From CATQHW01 sp965243545 (GTDB lineage: Bacteria > Spirochaetota > Spirochaetia > SZUA-6 > Bin103), in NCBI GenBank assembly GCA_965243545.1, contig OZ251573.1, positions 2,542,001-2,606,000 of the forward strand: a stretch of DNA of 64,000 nucleotides, read 5' to 3'. The stretch's first letter is position 1. Each line of letters begins with the position of its first letter. The translations under genes and the position numbers were made by a program. Shown here piece after piece: positions 9,469 to 19,061 of the stretch. The notes below the pieces were generated by a model. That model was not told where the DNA came from and ran no database searches. It was given only the letters and a program-made list of their open reading frames with translations.

Positions 9469-10641
9469 ATGAAGATCACCTCCGTCGAAACGCTCTGTCT
9501 GTCGCGCCGCCATGAACCGGAGCGCCAGTGGGTCACCGCGTCCTTCCGAACGGTCAAGGCCGACTGCGCGATCGTCATCATCGACACGGACGCCGGCGTG
9601 CGCGGTATCGCCGAGCCGAGCGCCTACGGCGAACCGCCCCGCATCCGCGAACGGGTCGCCGCGTTGGCGCGCCGGCTGATCGGCCGCGATCCGCTCGATC
9701 CCGATCTGACGCCGCGCCTCACCGGCGGCGACCGGGGCGACGACATCCCGCTGGCCGGCATCGACTGCGCCCTCTGGGACCTGCGCGCCCGCATCGCCGG
9801 CCGGCCGGTGAGCGCCCTGCTGGCCGCCGCCGGCGGCCCCGCCACCGACCCGCCGCTCACGCGCGTGCGGCTCTACGCCTCCGGCGGCGTCAGCTACGAC
9901 TGGAATGACGATCCCGGTCAGCTCGTGCGCGAGGCGCTGGCTCACGCCGACGCCGGCTACACCGCGTTCAAGATGCGGGTCGGCACCGAATGGAGCCGAT
10001 CCGGCGTGACCGTAGCGCGCATGATCGACCTGCTGCGGCGCGTGACCGACGCGGTGGAGGGGCGCATGGAGCTGATGCTGGACGGCAACTGCCGGCTCGG
10101 CGAAGCGGACGCGCACGCCATCGCCGGCGCGCTGGACGACCTGGGTTGGACGTGGTTCGAGGAGCCGATGCCGCGCGACCCGGCCGCCTACGCGCGGCTC
10201 AACCGCGCCTCGGACCTGCCGATCACCGGCGGCGAAGTCTTCACCCGCGCCGAGCAGTTCGACCCGTATCTGGAGGCGGGCGCGCTGGCGATCGCGCAGC
10301 CCGACGTCGGCGTCTGCGGCATCGGCGAGTGGCTGCGCATCGTCGAACGCGCCCATGCGTGCGGCGTCGACGTGTGCCCGCACTCCTGGCACAACGGCCT
10401 GATGGCGGTGGCGCACGCCCACGCGGTCGCCGCGCTGCCGCGGCCGCGCGTGCTGGAGCTCTGCATGGTGCAGGGCCCGCTGCAGTGGGGCATCCTGCGC
10501 GAGCCGCCGGCGATCGAAGACGGCCATCTGGCGCTGCCGGCCGGACCCGGCTGGGGAGTCGAGCTGGCCGATGGCCCGGAAGCGCGTTTCCCCTACCTCG
10601 ACGGTCACTACTCGGTCCCGCTCGACGGCCCGGACCGGTAG
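9469..10641 (+). CDS. mandelate racemase / muconate lactonizing enzyme family protein (enolase superfamily)
   Basis: A 390-residue enolase-superfamily enzyme. Visible active-site residues: Lys168 in FKMRVG, metal ligands Asp205 (MLDGN), Glu231 (FEEP) and Glu256 (GGEV), and His305 in CPHSWHNG. The lysine motif reads K-M-R rather than the usual K-x-K, which together with the barrel histidine is typical of sugar-acid dehydratases of the mandelate racemase subgroup. Likely reaction: dehydration of an aldonic or other acid sugar to its 2-keto-3-deoxy derivative. It follows the kinase gene by 49 bp on the same strand, so the two may be cotranscribed. Exact substrate cannot be read from the sequence. 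Confidence 0.9.
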   Translation: MKITSVETLCLSRRHEPERQWVTASFRTVKADCAIVIIDTDAGVRGIAEPSAYGEPPRIRERVAALARRLIGRDPLDPDLTPRLTGGDRGDDIPLAGIDCALWDLRARIAGRPVSALLAAAGGPATDPPLTRVRLYASGGVSYDWNDDPGQLVREALAHADAGYTAFKMRVGTEWSRSGVTVARMIDLLRRVTDAVEGRMELMLDGNCRLGEADAHAIAGALDDLGWTWFEEPMPRDPAAYARLNRASDLPITGGEVFTRAEQFDPYLEAGALAIAQPDVGVCGIGEWLRIVERAHACGVDVCPHSWHNGLMAVAHAHAVAALPRPRVLELCMVQGPLQWGILREPPAIEDGHLALPAGPGWGVELADGPEARFPYLDGHYSVPLDGPDR

Positions 10642-10653
10642 CTCAGGGTCAGG

Positions 10654-11520
10654 TCAGCAGGTCACGTCCCGGCCGTCGGCGCCGAACACGGCCAGGCGAG
10701 CCTCCGGGCCGGAGGGCTGAGCGGAGGCGGGCCGGTAGTGGAACTGCACGGCGCGGCGGCGTCGATCGGTCCGGTTGGGCGCGGTGCCGTGATGGGTCAG
10801 GCTGGAGAACAGCAGGCAGCCGCCCGGCTCCAGCGGCACGGCCAACGACCCGCGCCGGTCTACGTGGTCGTCGCAGATCTGCCAGTCGCGGCGCTGAAAG
10901 TGGACCACCGGCCCGCGGCGGTGCGATCCCGGCTTGACCACCATGCAGCCGTTGTCGGTGGTCGACCGGTCCAGGGCGATCCAGACGCCGACTACCGGCG
11001 TCCGCAACGGCAGGTCGAAGTAGGCGTGGTCCTGGTGCCACGGCTTTTCGCGCCCGATGCGCGGCGGCTTGAGCAGCGCCATGTCCTGGAACAGCACCGG
11101 CTCCGCGCCGATCAGGCGGCGCACCGTCGCCAGCAGGCCGGCGTCCGCCGCCAGCGACCGCAGCCGCTCGTCGTGCCCGACGAACCACATGAACTTGCGC
11201 ACGTAGTCCTGCCGCTCCTCGGCGGCCATGCCGGCGAGCGCGGCCGCGTCCACGCTCGGCTCGTACTGCACGTCGCACCGCCGGCCGCCGGACGCGGGCC
11301 GGTTCCCGGCCAGCAGGTCGAGCAGTCCGTCCACCGCGGCCCGCACCCGGTCGGCGCCGAACGCCCCGTGCACGACCAGCCAACCCTGCTCCCGGAAGCG
11401 GGCCGCCTCGGCGCCGGTCACCGCATCGAAACCGGTCACCCCGTCGGCCAGACCGTCGTAACGGTACAGATCGGCGCGCCCCGCCTCCGGCGCTACCGCC
11501 GCCTCCCGCACTGCCGCCAT
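10654..11520 (-). CDS. phytanoyl-CoA dioxygenase (PhyH) family protein
   Basis: A 288-residue Fe(II)/2-oxoglutarate oxygenase. The metal triad is visible as PWHQDHAYF (His162, Asp164) and LTHHGTAPNRT (distal His at 243 or 244, with Arg250 for 2-oxoglutarate). FREQGWLVVHGAF is the typical PhyH N-terminal segment. Bacterial members hydroxylate diverse small molecules and the substrate here is unknown. It is convergent with the enolase-superfamily gene (12-bp gap) and divergent from xylA (77-bp gap), whose promoter region it shares. Confidence 0.9.
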   Translation of the reverse strand: MAAVREAAVAPEAGRADLYRYDGLADGVTGFDAVTGAEAARFREQGWLVVHGAFGADRVRAAVDGLLDLLAGNRPASGGRRCDVQYEPSVDAAALAGMAAEERQDYVRKFMWFVGHDERLRSLAADAGLLATVRRLIGAEPVLFQDMALLKPPRIGREKPWHQDHAYFDLPLRTPVVGVWIALDRSTTDNGCMVVKPGSHRRGPVVHFQRRDWQICDDHVDRRGSLAVPLEPGGCLLFSSLTHHGTAPNRTDRRRRAVQFHYRPASAQPSGPEARLAVFGADGRDVTC

Positions 11521-11597
11521 GACCCGGCAACCGTAGCACGGCCAACGGCACGGCGCGATATGAGCAGGACCGGCGCCGATGATGCTACCGTCGCGGC

Positions 11598-12891
<1,294 letters not shown>

Positions 12892-12908
<17 letters not shown>

Positions 12909-13716
12909 CCGTCCGCTCGTCCGCTCCATAGGGCGACACGGTCGGCCAGGCGCCGCGGACGCTGCCGGTGTGGCGCTTGAGACGGCGTGATCCCGGCGCG
13001 GCGCCGGGCGTCTGCGGCCGCCCGTCAGGCCCCAGGTAGAGACTGCCGGCTTCCTCGGCGGGCAGCGCCGTCACCGTCTCGCGGGCGTCCGCGACCGCGG
13101 CCAGCCACCGCCGCTTCAGCACGCGAAGATCGAGCGGCGCCACCAAGTCGAGCCGATCGAGATCGTCCTGCGTATAGGCGACGTGCCGGCAGGCGTAGTC
13201 GAGGAGGAACTGCGGCGTGTAGCCCGGGTCCTTGCCGCAGGCCGCCCACGCCAAGGCGCCGAGCGACAGGTAGGTGGCGTGCAGGTGCAGGACATCCACG
13301 AAGTCGCGCACTTCGCTGCGCCCCGCCAGAGCGAGCACCTTGTTGGTCGCCGCGTCCGCGTCGTGCAGTCGATAGCCGCACAGATCGTCTCGCTGCACGG
13401 GAAAGAAGCGGAACGCGCTGTCCTGCGCCCACTCGACTTTCAGCTGCCGGCCGGCCGTCCTCACCACGGCGCGGTGAAACGACGGCGTCCGCAGCAACCA
13501 CGAAATCTCGTATCCGGCGGCGCGGAGCGTCGCGGCGTCCGCCTCCGCGCTATGGGCGACGCTGTCCTCAAGGTCGTGAAAGAGATCGAGATCTTCCGAG
13601 AATCTCGGCGAGTCCGGCGCCAGATGCAGCACGGTCGCCCCCGCGACGTAGCTGTCGGGATTGCGATTGCCGGCGATCCGCGTGAGCAGATCTGCGTGTA
13701 TGGGCGTCAGCGGCAT
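12892..13716 (-). CDS. AbiEii-like nucleotidyl transferase (toxin-type)
   Basis: From ATG 13716 the protein has 274 residues. DSYVAGATVLHL followed by RFSEDLDLFHD (residues 39-48) is the minimal nucleotidyltransferase signature of the AbiEii/AbiGii toxin family, in which the DxD aspartates bind metal; known members modify tRNA ends or GTP and arrest growth in phage-infected cells. A lysine-rich tail is absent. The upstream small gene overlaps it by 10 bp (ATGCCGCTGA), so they form a two-gene unit in the position where an antitoxin would be expected. The partner is not a recognisable AbiEi. A longer reading frame upstream is rejected because it overlaps the small gene. Confidence 0.8.
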
Positions 13717-13895
13717 AGCTGGTCGGCCAGCAGCAACCCGACACGGCCGCCGTTCTTCCGCAGCCCTTCGGCGATCATCGGGACCTCCGCCTGTGTAATC
13801 TCCAGATCGGCTCGCAGGTACCAGAAACACTGCGCATGAAACCTCCGGTACGCCTCGCGCGCCGCCCGCACCGAAGACTCCTCCTCCGCATTCAT
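13707..13895 (-). CDS. small protein upstream of AbiEii-like transferase (possible antitoxin)
   Basis: A 62-residue protein starting MNAEEESSVRAAREAYRR and containing CFWYLRADLEITQAEVP. No family was recognised with certainty. It looks like a small conserved partner of nucleotidyltransferase toxins: its stop lies inside the start of the AbiEii-like gene, so translation is coupled. A role as antitoxin or regulatory subunit is inferred from position only. An in-frame upstream extension to 14006 would overlap the region after the DUF262 gene and lacks coding character. Confidence 0.65.
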   Translation of the reverse strand: MNAEEESSVRAAREAYRRFHAQCFWYLRADLEITQAEVPMIAEGLRKNGGRVGLLLADQLCR

Positions 13896-13935
13896 CGGAG
13901 CCCGGCCGGCCGTTGAGTCGCCAAGAGCTCCCCAA

Positions 13936-16260
13936 TCATGCCGACGGCCAACGCTTCTTCTGGTAATCAAGAAGCGCCTGACCGGACAACTCCTCCGTCG
14001 AAGCACTGAGCCTGACGAAAAACGCGTCCCGCTTCGGCTGTATCGTAGTAGCCGCGAACACCGGTTGCGCGGCCGGAGTTACGTCTATCCGGGCGACCGT
14101 CTTTCCGTCGATCTCATGGCACCGTACCCTCAAGTCGGTAGCCGCGACCGTCCCTGCGGTTTTGGACACCACGTCCGTCATCCACAGCACCCAGCCGTCG
14201 CGGTTGCGTGACTTGACGAACGGATAGTCCTGCTCGATGCCGACAAGACTGCCGCTGTCGTCGACTCCGACCAGCAGCGTACCGCCATACGTGTTCAGAA
14301 ACGCCACGACCGACTTGACCAACGACCACTCGATACGCGGGTCCTTCTGCCCGGTACGGAGATTCTTTCGTCCCGTCGACTTGAACTCCACCGTCTCGGT
14401 CTCGCCGGCCGATAGCAGCTCGTGAATCTCCCGGTCGAGTTCGGCGCCATCGTCTTTCCGCACGAACGGACTTTCGTCCCGGTCCGGGTTTCTGTTTACC
14501 GGCTTGCCCATCGCCATTCCGATGCGGTCGATCAACGCCTCGAACCGCCGATTGAAGAACCGCTCGAAGCTGTCCTCTCTGACAGCCGCAGGATCGATGT
14601 CGTGCGAGCGCAGAAACCCGTCCATCTGCGAGCGATCGATACGCTCGCAGATTTCGAGTCTCCGCAGGTATTCGCTCGGGGAGTTCCGTCCAATGACGCG
14701 GCCCGTCTTGAAGCCGAGCGCGGTCTTGTTGATCACGCTGTCCGCAGAGTCGACGGCGATACGGTTCTCTTTGCACCAGCTCATCGGAAACACGTGATGG
14801 ATGTCCACAGCCAAGTCGAAGTATGCATCGACGTCGATCGGGACTCCCGTCCGAAAGTCCCGACTGCCGCGCTGCAGCTGGAGCGCGTGCACGGCCTTGT
14901 AGGCAGCGCTGCGCCGGGTGCGCAGCGTGAGCAGGCGGTCGGCCTGAAATTGGGCTGTCTGTACGGTACGCGGCACGTCGCCGTCGTCCTTGATCCACGC
15001 AACACAGTCCTGAACGTCGATAGCGAATCTGGTCTCGACCGACCCGCCGTACATTTCACCGAGCGCGCCGCACCAGAACCATCGCTTGAGCCGCTGCCGG
15101 CCGGAGTATCCGTCGGCCTTGTCTCCCAGCACTCCCAGTATCGCGCCCAACGGCACCAGTTGGGTCGCGTACGGCAGATTCTCCGGTCGAAAAATCCGTT
15201 CTTCGTGAAGAAACCGGACCGCACGTTTCAATCCTTCGACCGCGATGTCAGCCCACGTCCGGTAATCCCGCAGCGCCAGCCGCAGCACATCGCGCCGCTT
15301 GCATGATACCGCCGGCAGACTCTCATCCGTCGAGTTCTCCGACCGGCGCGCGCGGCGGCGGTCGTACGTGGCAAGGAGCGATACGATCTGCAGGAAGCTG
15401 GTCGCAGGAAACCGTCTCAGAAGCCCGTCTTTGTCGAGCTCGCGGGACCGCTTGTCCCAGTGTTTGCGTAGATTGAAATCGTCGGCGGCAAACGTAGCGG
15501 TGAGCAGTTCGAAGACCGTCAGGGTCACGCCGCCGGTGTTGACCTTCTCGAACACCTGGCAGACCGCTTCCTTCGGGGTTGCCTTGGCCAGTCGTATCGT
15601 CGGAATCTGGTAGTTGTTGAACGGCAAAATGATCTCTTCCTGAAAATGCATCCACTTTTGCAGGCGCTCCGGCGACAGCCCGACGTATTCCGTTTGCCAG
15701 ACGAGCGTCGCGCTGCTGTCGAGTACGATCTCCAAAGGAAACATCTCCGCGTCGATCTCTTCCTTCCGGTTGGTCAGAGTCAGATCGACCTTGCGCCCGA
15801 AGTCGCTGCGCACGACGCGGTCGGCGGGAACGCTTACGATCGCTTCTTCCTCACGATCGGCGTCACCGGCGATCGCCTTGTTGATATCGACATAGTAGTG
15901 CCGGTGCAACTTCGCGCCGCGCGCATCGCGGGTCTCCACGGGCTTGGGCGACTTCAGCGCGAGGTACAGCGACGTCAATCGCTGCTGACCATCGAGGAGC
16001 AAGACTTCCGGGTCCGAGGGCTGGTCGCACTCCACTCCTTCCAGCAACCGCGGTTGGAAGCGAACCTCCGCGTTTCCGGTCTGCAGGGTCATCACCGCGC
16101 CGATCGGGTAGGACAACGAGATGGAAGCCAGCAGGCTCCTTATATGGTCGTCATCCCAAACCCAACTACGCTGGAAGTCCGGCAACTGCAATGCTCCCTG
16201 GCCAACGGCGGACAGCATGTCCGGCAGCCGCAGGTCGTCGCTCGTGAACCTCTTTTCCAT
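13936..16260 (-). CDS. DUF262-HNH (GmrSD-like) nuclease fused to an AlbA_2 / Schlafen-type domain
   Basis: A 774-residue three-part protein. N-terminus: DUF262 with LQLPDFQRSWVW (residues 25-36) and LLLDGQQRLTSLY (88-100), the ParB-like NTPase motifs of GmrS. Middle: HNH/DUF1524-like motif DIHHVFPMSWCKEN near residue 485 with a later VINKTAL, the GmrD-type nuclease. C-terminus from about 615: ETVEFKSTG and VAFLNTYGGTLLVGVDDSG, the AlbA_2 DNA-binding domain. GmrSD enzymes are type IV restriction systems cutting modified phage DNA; the AlbA_2 fusion is unusual. A strong sigma70 promoter and a GGGAG ribosome site lie just upstream. Base composition is less GC-rich than neighbours, consistent with transfer. 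Confidence 0.88.
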   Translation of the reverse strand: MEKRFTSDDLRLPDMLSAVGQGALQLPDFQRSWVWDDDHIRSLLASISLSYPIGAVMTLQTGNAEVRFQPRLLEGVECDQPSDPEVLLLDGQQRLTSLYLALKSPKPVETRDARGAKLHRHYYVDINKAIAGDADREEEAIVSVPADRVVRSDFGRKVDLTLTNRKEEIDAEMFPLEIVLDSSATLVWQTEYVGLSPERLQKWMHFQEEIILPFNNYQIPTIRLAKATPKEAVCQVFEKVNTGGVTLTVFELLTATFAADDFNLRKHWDKRSRELDKDGLLRRFPATSFLQIVSLLATYDRRRARRSENSTDESLPAVSCKRRDVLRLALRDYRTWADIAVEGLKRAVRFLHEERIFRPENLPYATQLVPLGAILGVLGDKADGYSGRQRLKRWFWCGALGEMYGGSVETRFAIDVQDCVAWIKDDGDVPRTVQTAQFQADRLLTLRTRRSAAYKAVHALQLQRGSRDFRTGVPIDVDAYFDLAVDIHHVFPMSWCKENRIAVDSADSVINKTALGFKTGRVIGRNSPSEYLRRLEICERIDRSQMDGFLRSHDIDPAAVREDSFERFFNRRFEALIDRIGMAMGKPVNRNPDRDESPFVRKDDGAELDREIHELLSAGETETVEFKSTGRKNLRTGQKDPRIEWSLVKSVVAFLNTYGGTLLVGVDDSGSLVGIEQDYPFVKSRNRDGWVLWMTDVVSKTAGTVAATDLRVRCHEIDGKTVARIDVTPAAQPVFAATTIQPKRDAFFVRLSASTEELSGQALLDYQKKRWPSA

Positions 16261-16286
16261 CTATTTGCTCCCTTGCGGACCGGCCG

Positions 16287-16315
16287 AGTATGCATCCCCT
16301 CGCCGGATGCGTCAA
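16287..16315 (-). promoter_or_regulatory. sigma70-type promoter for the DUF262-HNH-AlbA gene
   Basis: Read on the minus strand: TTGACG (16315-16310), a 17-base spacer, and CATACT (16292-16287). The hexamers and spacing are close to the sigma70 consensus. A GGGAG ribosome binding site follows at 16272-16268, eight bases before the ATG at 16260. Confidence 0.75.
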
Positions 16316-16381
16316 CCCCTCGCATTGACTCATCAGACACTAACACGAAACGACGAGATCCAGAAAAAACGGCCGATGGAC

Positions 16382-16410
16382 TTGACCTAAATGTTTTGAG
16401 GCATTATATT
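16382..16410 (+). promoter_or_regulatory. near-consensus sigma70 promoter, apparently leaderless
   Basis: TTGACC at 16382-16387, exactly 17 bases, then TATATT at 16405-16410. The ATG of the decayed HNH gene is at 16417, only six bases after the -10 box, so transcription would start at or next to the start codon and give a leaderless mRNA. No Shine-Dalgarno sequence is present. Confidence 0.75.
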
Positions 16411-16416
16411 TGTCCC

Positions 16417-16620
16417 ATGAATCGCACCGCTTTCGGCGCGCCGGTCGCCACTACCGTTTCCCGGGCTTTCCGACCGGCAGCTGCAGCAACGGCTCAAGGA
16501 ACTGACCGCCGTCGAACACCAGCTCGAAGTCGTCGTGATCGACCACCTGCGCGGAGCTTGAGCGGCGCCGTCTGTACCTGTCCTGGGGCTTCTCCAGCCT
16601 GTTCGATTACGCCACGCACG
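16417..16620 (+). pseudogene. 5' remnant of an HNH endonuclease gene (frameshifted and truncated)
   Basis: Starting at ATG 16417 the DNA codes in pieces for the N-terminal helical domain of a common HNH endonuclease family: GLSDRQLQQRLKELTAVE with EHQLEVVVIDHLR, then in another frame ELERRRLYLSWGFSSLFDY and ATHEL. At least two frameshifts are needed (near 16465 and 16555). The match stops at about 16620, where the hairpin repeat array begins, and neither the rest of the domain nor any HNH motif follows. It keeps its promoter. Family recognition is from memory of similar proteins and should be checked by translated search. Confidence 0.65.
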
Positions 16621-16622
16621 AA

Positions 16623-17086
16623 CTTCGGCGCCGAAGGACGCGCCTGGGCCGGATGACACGCCGGGGCGCCACAACGCCGCGCCGGCGGGCGTGGCGACTT
16701 CGCCAGCGAAGGTGCACGCGGACTGCACATACCGCGCTACGGCAGCGGAGCGGCCCGGCGCAACGACCCGAGCTTCGGCTCCAAAGGACCCGGCCGGGCC
16801 GGACTCCGTAGCGGCGCCGGCGCGACGGGCCTCCATGCGGGCGGGCGTCACGACTTCGCCAGCGAAGGCGTCGGCAGACTCCGGGCACGGGCGCGCCGCT
16901 CCGGCGAAGCGGCCGGCCGGGGACGTCTGCACCGGCGCTTCGGCGCCGAAGGCGGAATGCGCCCGGCAACGTCACGGCGCGCCGCCGCTGTCCCAGGTAC
17001 GCGGTCGCGCCATCCCGGCGGACGCCTTCGGCGACAAAGGTTGCCCGGCCGAGCCGCCGGGCGGAGCCAAACTTCGGCGGCGAAGT
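16623..17086. repeat. array of seven short palindromes (cttcgscrscgaagg type)
   Basis: A 15-base imperfect palindrome of the form cttcg-gcgcc-gaagg recurs at 16623, 16698, 16773, 16854, 16938, 17026 and 17072. Cores differ: ggcgcc, gccagc, ggctcc, gccagc, ggcgcc, ggcgac, ggcggc. The first four intervals are 75, 75, 81 and 84 bases, all multiples of three, so on the minus strand five units share one frame and read FGAE or FAGE every 25-28 codons; the later intervals (88, 46) break frame. Sequences between units share only loose similarity. No convincing gene covers this stretch, which fills the space between the HNH remnant and hsdS. Confidence 0.75.
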
Positions 17087-17106
17087 CTGCTCACCCTCGC
17101 CGGTAA

Positions 17107-18483
17107 TCACGCTTCCGTATTGGGCAGAGCGGCCGCGGCCTGGCGCACGTCGAGTCGGCCGGTCACCAAGTCGGCGATGAGCCGGCTCCGGTAGTCGCTG
17201 AGCATCGTAACCTGACGGCGGGCGCCGTCAATCGCTGCGTCGATCATCCGGTTCTCGCGGTCGAGGAAGCGGACGATAGCCTCCTGCTCGGCAAGCGGTG
17301 GGAAGGGAAACCGGTGCGCCCGGAGCTTGTCGCCGGTCAGATGCGGGATGGTGGCGAACTGCCCGTCAGCGAAGGCGCGGCCGTCCGCGGCGCAACGCAG
17401 GGCGTAGTACAGGAACCGCGCCAGATCGCGCCGCGCGGACCGCGGCCGGAGCCGATGTAACGCCTTCTGGTATCCGCACACCGGTAGTTCATTCGCCCAC
17501 AGCGCGGCGCGGCCCATCTCGCCGCCCTCGCACACCAGCAAGTCGCCGCGCCGCACCGTGTAGCGCTCGTATTCACTCGGCGCAATGTCCATCGTGGGCA
17601 GGTCTTCGACGTTGATGCGATCCCATTGCACGTCGGCGTTCCGCAGGTACGGGACCGGATCGCTGCCGGTGATCCGACTGGAATCGAGCATCTTGCCCAG
17701 ACACTGATGGTACCGGTGCCGCAGGGACGCGACCGGCCAGTGGGCCGGCACGTCTCCTGCCCAGGACAACCTCGACGGCTTGCGGGCTGCGTAGGGCCGG
17801 CCGGTTCGCACGTCGATCTGCCCGGTGACGGCGTGGTGAATGATGACCCGCCGCTGTTCCGGCAGCAGGGAGATCAGCTTCAGTTTGGCGGCGAGGCACC
17901 GCCGGATACGGCGGTCGGCATAGTCGAGGAAGCGGGCGATGGCTGCCTGTTCGGCGAGCGGCGGAACGGGTATGGTCAAGTACCTCAGCTGCGCTCCATA
18001 GATGTGCATGATGGTGATCCCGCGGCCCATCGTCGCCTTTTGAACCGCAGACGGACGGCAGTCCAGCGCGTAACCCATGTACCGCGCGTCAACGGGCTGC
18101 GCAGGGCGAAACAACACGACGTCACCGCCGCAGACGGCATCCTGGCGCATCAGATTGACTGCTGACTTCCCGATGTCGGATAGAGTCTCGCCGGAGCCGG
18201 CGAACAGCACGTCACCGAACTTGATCGCCGTATAGCCGGCCGCCTTCTCCTTCGGCACGGATGATCTGCTTTCTCTGATGGAGACGTCGTGGGTCGTGTA
18301 CAGGTCGCCGTATCGGACACACGGGATACCCGCGGATATTTCATCATCCTTGTTTCCGCCACTCCCCTTCGTGATGCTCCCGATCTGAGTCAGACTCCGT
18401 ACCGGCCAGTGCGCAGGCACGCAACCCAGCCACGGCACGCCGGAATGCCGCATGTTCGGATAGGGCTTGAGGTTGGCGGTCAC
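17107..18483 (-). CDS. hsdS: type I restriction-modification specificity subunit, orphan
   Basis: A 458-residue HsdS with two target recognition halves. Each begins with a wxxxxPxHW segment (GVPWLGCVPAHWPVRSL near residue 15 and DVPAHWPVASL near 240) and ends with the conserved helix region PPLAEQAAIARFLDY or PPLAEQEAIVRFLDREN. Such subunits choose the DNA site for the HsdM methylase and HsdR nuclease. No hsdM or hsdR is adjacent; the nearest set is about 12 kb away with its own, differently built HsdS. It is followed upstream (minus strand) by the AAA/DUF4276 pair with only 8 bp between, so it may be the last gene of that operon. Confidence 0.92.
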   Translation of the reverse strand: MTANLKPYPNMRHSGVPWLGCVPAHWPVRSLTQIGSITKGSGGNKDDEISAGIPCVRYGDLYTTHDVSIRESRSSVPKEKAAGYTAIKFGDVLFAGSGETLSDIGKSAVNLMRQDAVCGGDVVLFRPAQPVDARYMGYALDCRPSAVQKATMGRGITIMHIYGAQLRYLTIPVPPLAEQAAIARFLDYADRRIRRCLAAKLKLISLLPEQRRVIIHHAVTGQIDVRTGRPYAARKPSRLSWAGDVPAHWPVASLRHRYHQCLGKMLDSSRITGSDPVPYLRNADVQWDRINVEDLPTMDIAPSEYERYTVRRGDLLVCEGGEMGRAALWANELPVCGYQKALHRLRPRSARRDLARFLYYALRCAADGRAFADGQFATIPHLTGDKLRAHRFPFPPLAEQEAIVRFLDRENRMIDAAIDGARRQVTMLSDYRSRLIADLVTGRLDVRQAAAALPNTEA

Positions 18484-18491
18484 GGCTTCCT

Positions 18492-19061
18492 TCAGGCGCG
18501 CAGGTGCTTCATGTCGTAGCTTAGACCCTCGACGCCGGCCAGGAGGGCGTGAAAACTGCGTGAACGATTGCGATCGCGAGAGAGATACCGGGCCATGAGC
18601 CGTGCGCCGGACACTTTTTGGAATCCCGGCACCAACTCTCGAATCGCTGCTGAAGGCTGAGAAACAGCATCGGGATCGCGAAACCGGGCCTTTCGCCCCA
18701 GTCCGCGGAGTGATTCCCTGCCGAATGCATCAGCAAGCGCGTCGGGGTCGCCCAGGTACCACGCTTCGAGCTCCTGACACGCTATTCGTATCAGGCTGTC
18801 ACCTCGGCTGCCGGCTTGGCACAGAGAATACAGGGAGTTCTTCAGCCGCCGGCAATCACCGTCGTCGTTGTCGCGGACGATTGCAAACCTGACTCCCGGC
18901 TCCCGCCACGCCCGGAGCTTGCGTGGAATGCTCTTCCCGAGGTCGTTCTTCCCGTCATGGGAGATGCAGAGGAATGCGAGGCCGGGATACAGGCGCGGCA
19001 GCAAGCCTTCCAGCAGAACCGCCATTGAATACTCCTCCAGCAGGAAGACGATCCGGTTCAA
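18492..19061 (-). CDS. DUF4276 (TOPRIM-like, RloB/AriB-type) effector protein, pair 1
   Basis: From a TTG at 19061 the protein is NRIVFLLEEYSMAVLLEGLL onward, about 189 residues. Features of DUF4276 are an early acidic residue pair (LLEE), VRDNDDGDCRRL as a DxD-like acidic motif, and IRIACQELEAWYLGDPDAL, the glutamate-tryptophan motif of the family. DUF4276 proteins are thought to be TOPRIM-like and occur with overcoming-lysogenization-type ATPases in phage defence. The TTG overlaps the ATPase stop (TTGA), so synthesis depends on translation of the ATPase. An ATG-containing variant start (Met25 of the upstream-extended frame) would remove the acidic motif. Nuclease or other toxic activity is inference. 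Confidence 0.78.
   Translation of the reverse strand: MNRIVFLLEEYSMAVLLEGLLPRLYPGLAFLCISHDGKNDLGKSIPRKLRAWREPGVRFAIVRDNDDGDCRRLKNSLYSLCQAGSRGDSLIRIACQELEAWYLGDPDALADAFGRESLRGLGRKARFRDPDAVSQPSAAIRELVPGFQKVSGARLMARYLSRDRNRSRSFHALLAGVEGLSYDMKHLRA

Noticed and set aside
16387..16932. 181-codon minus-strand frame across the hairpin array
   Set aside because: It begins and ends without sensible signals, is made of the FAGE/FGAE repeat on one side and antisense HNH sequence on the other. Kept as a repeat, not as a gene.
16623..17086. CRISPR array
   Set aside because: The repeated unit is only 15 bases, spacings vary from 46 to 88 bases, spacers resemble each other and no cas gene is present.
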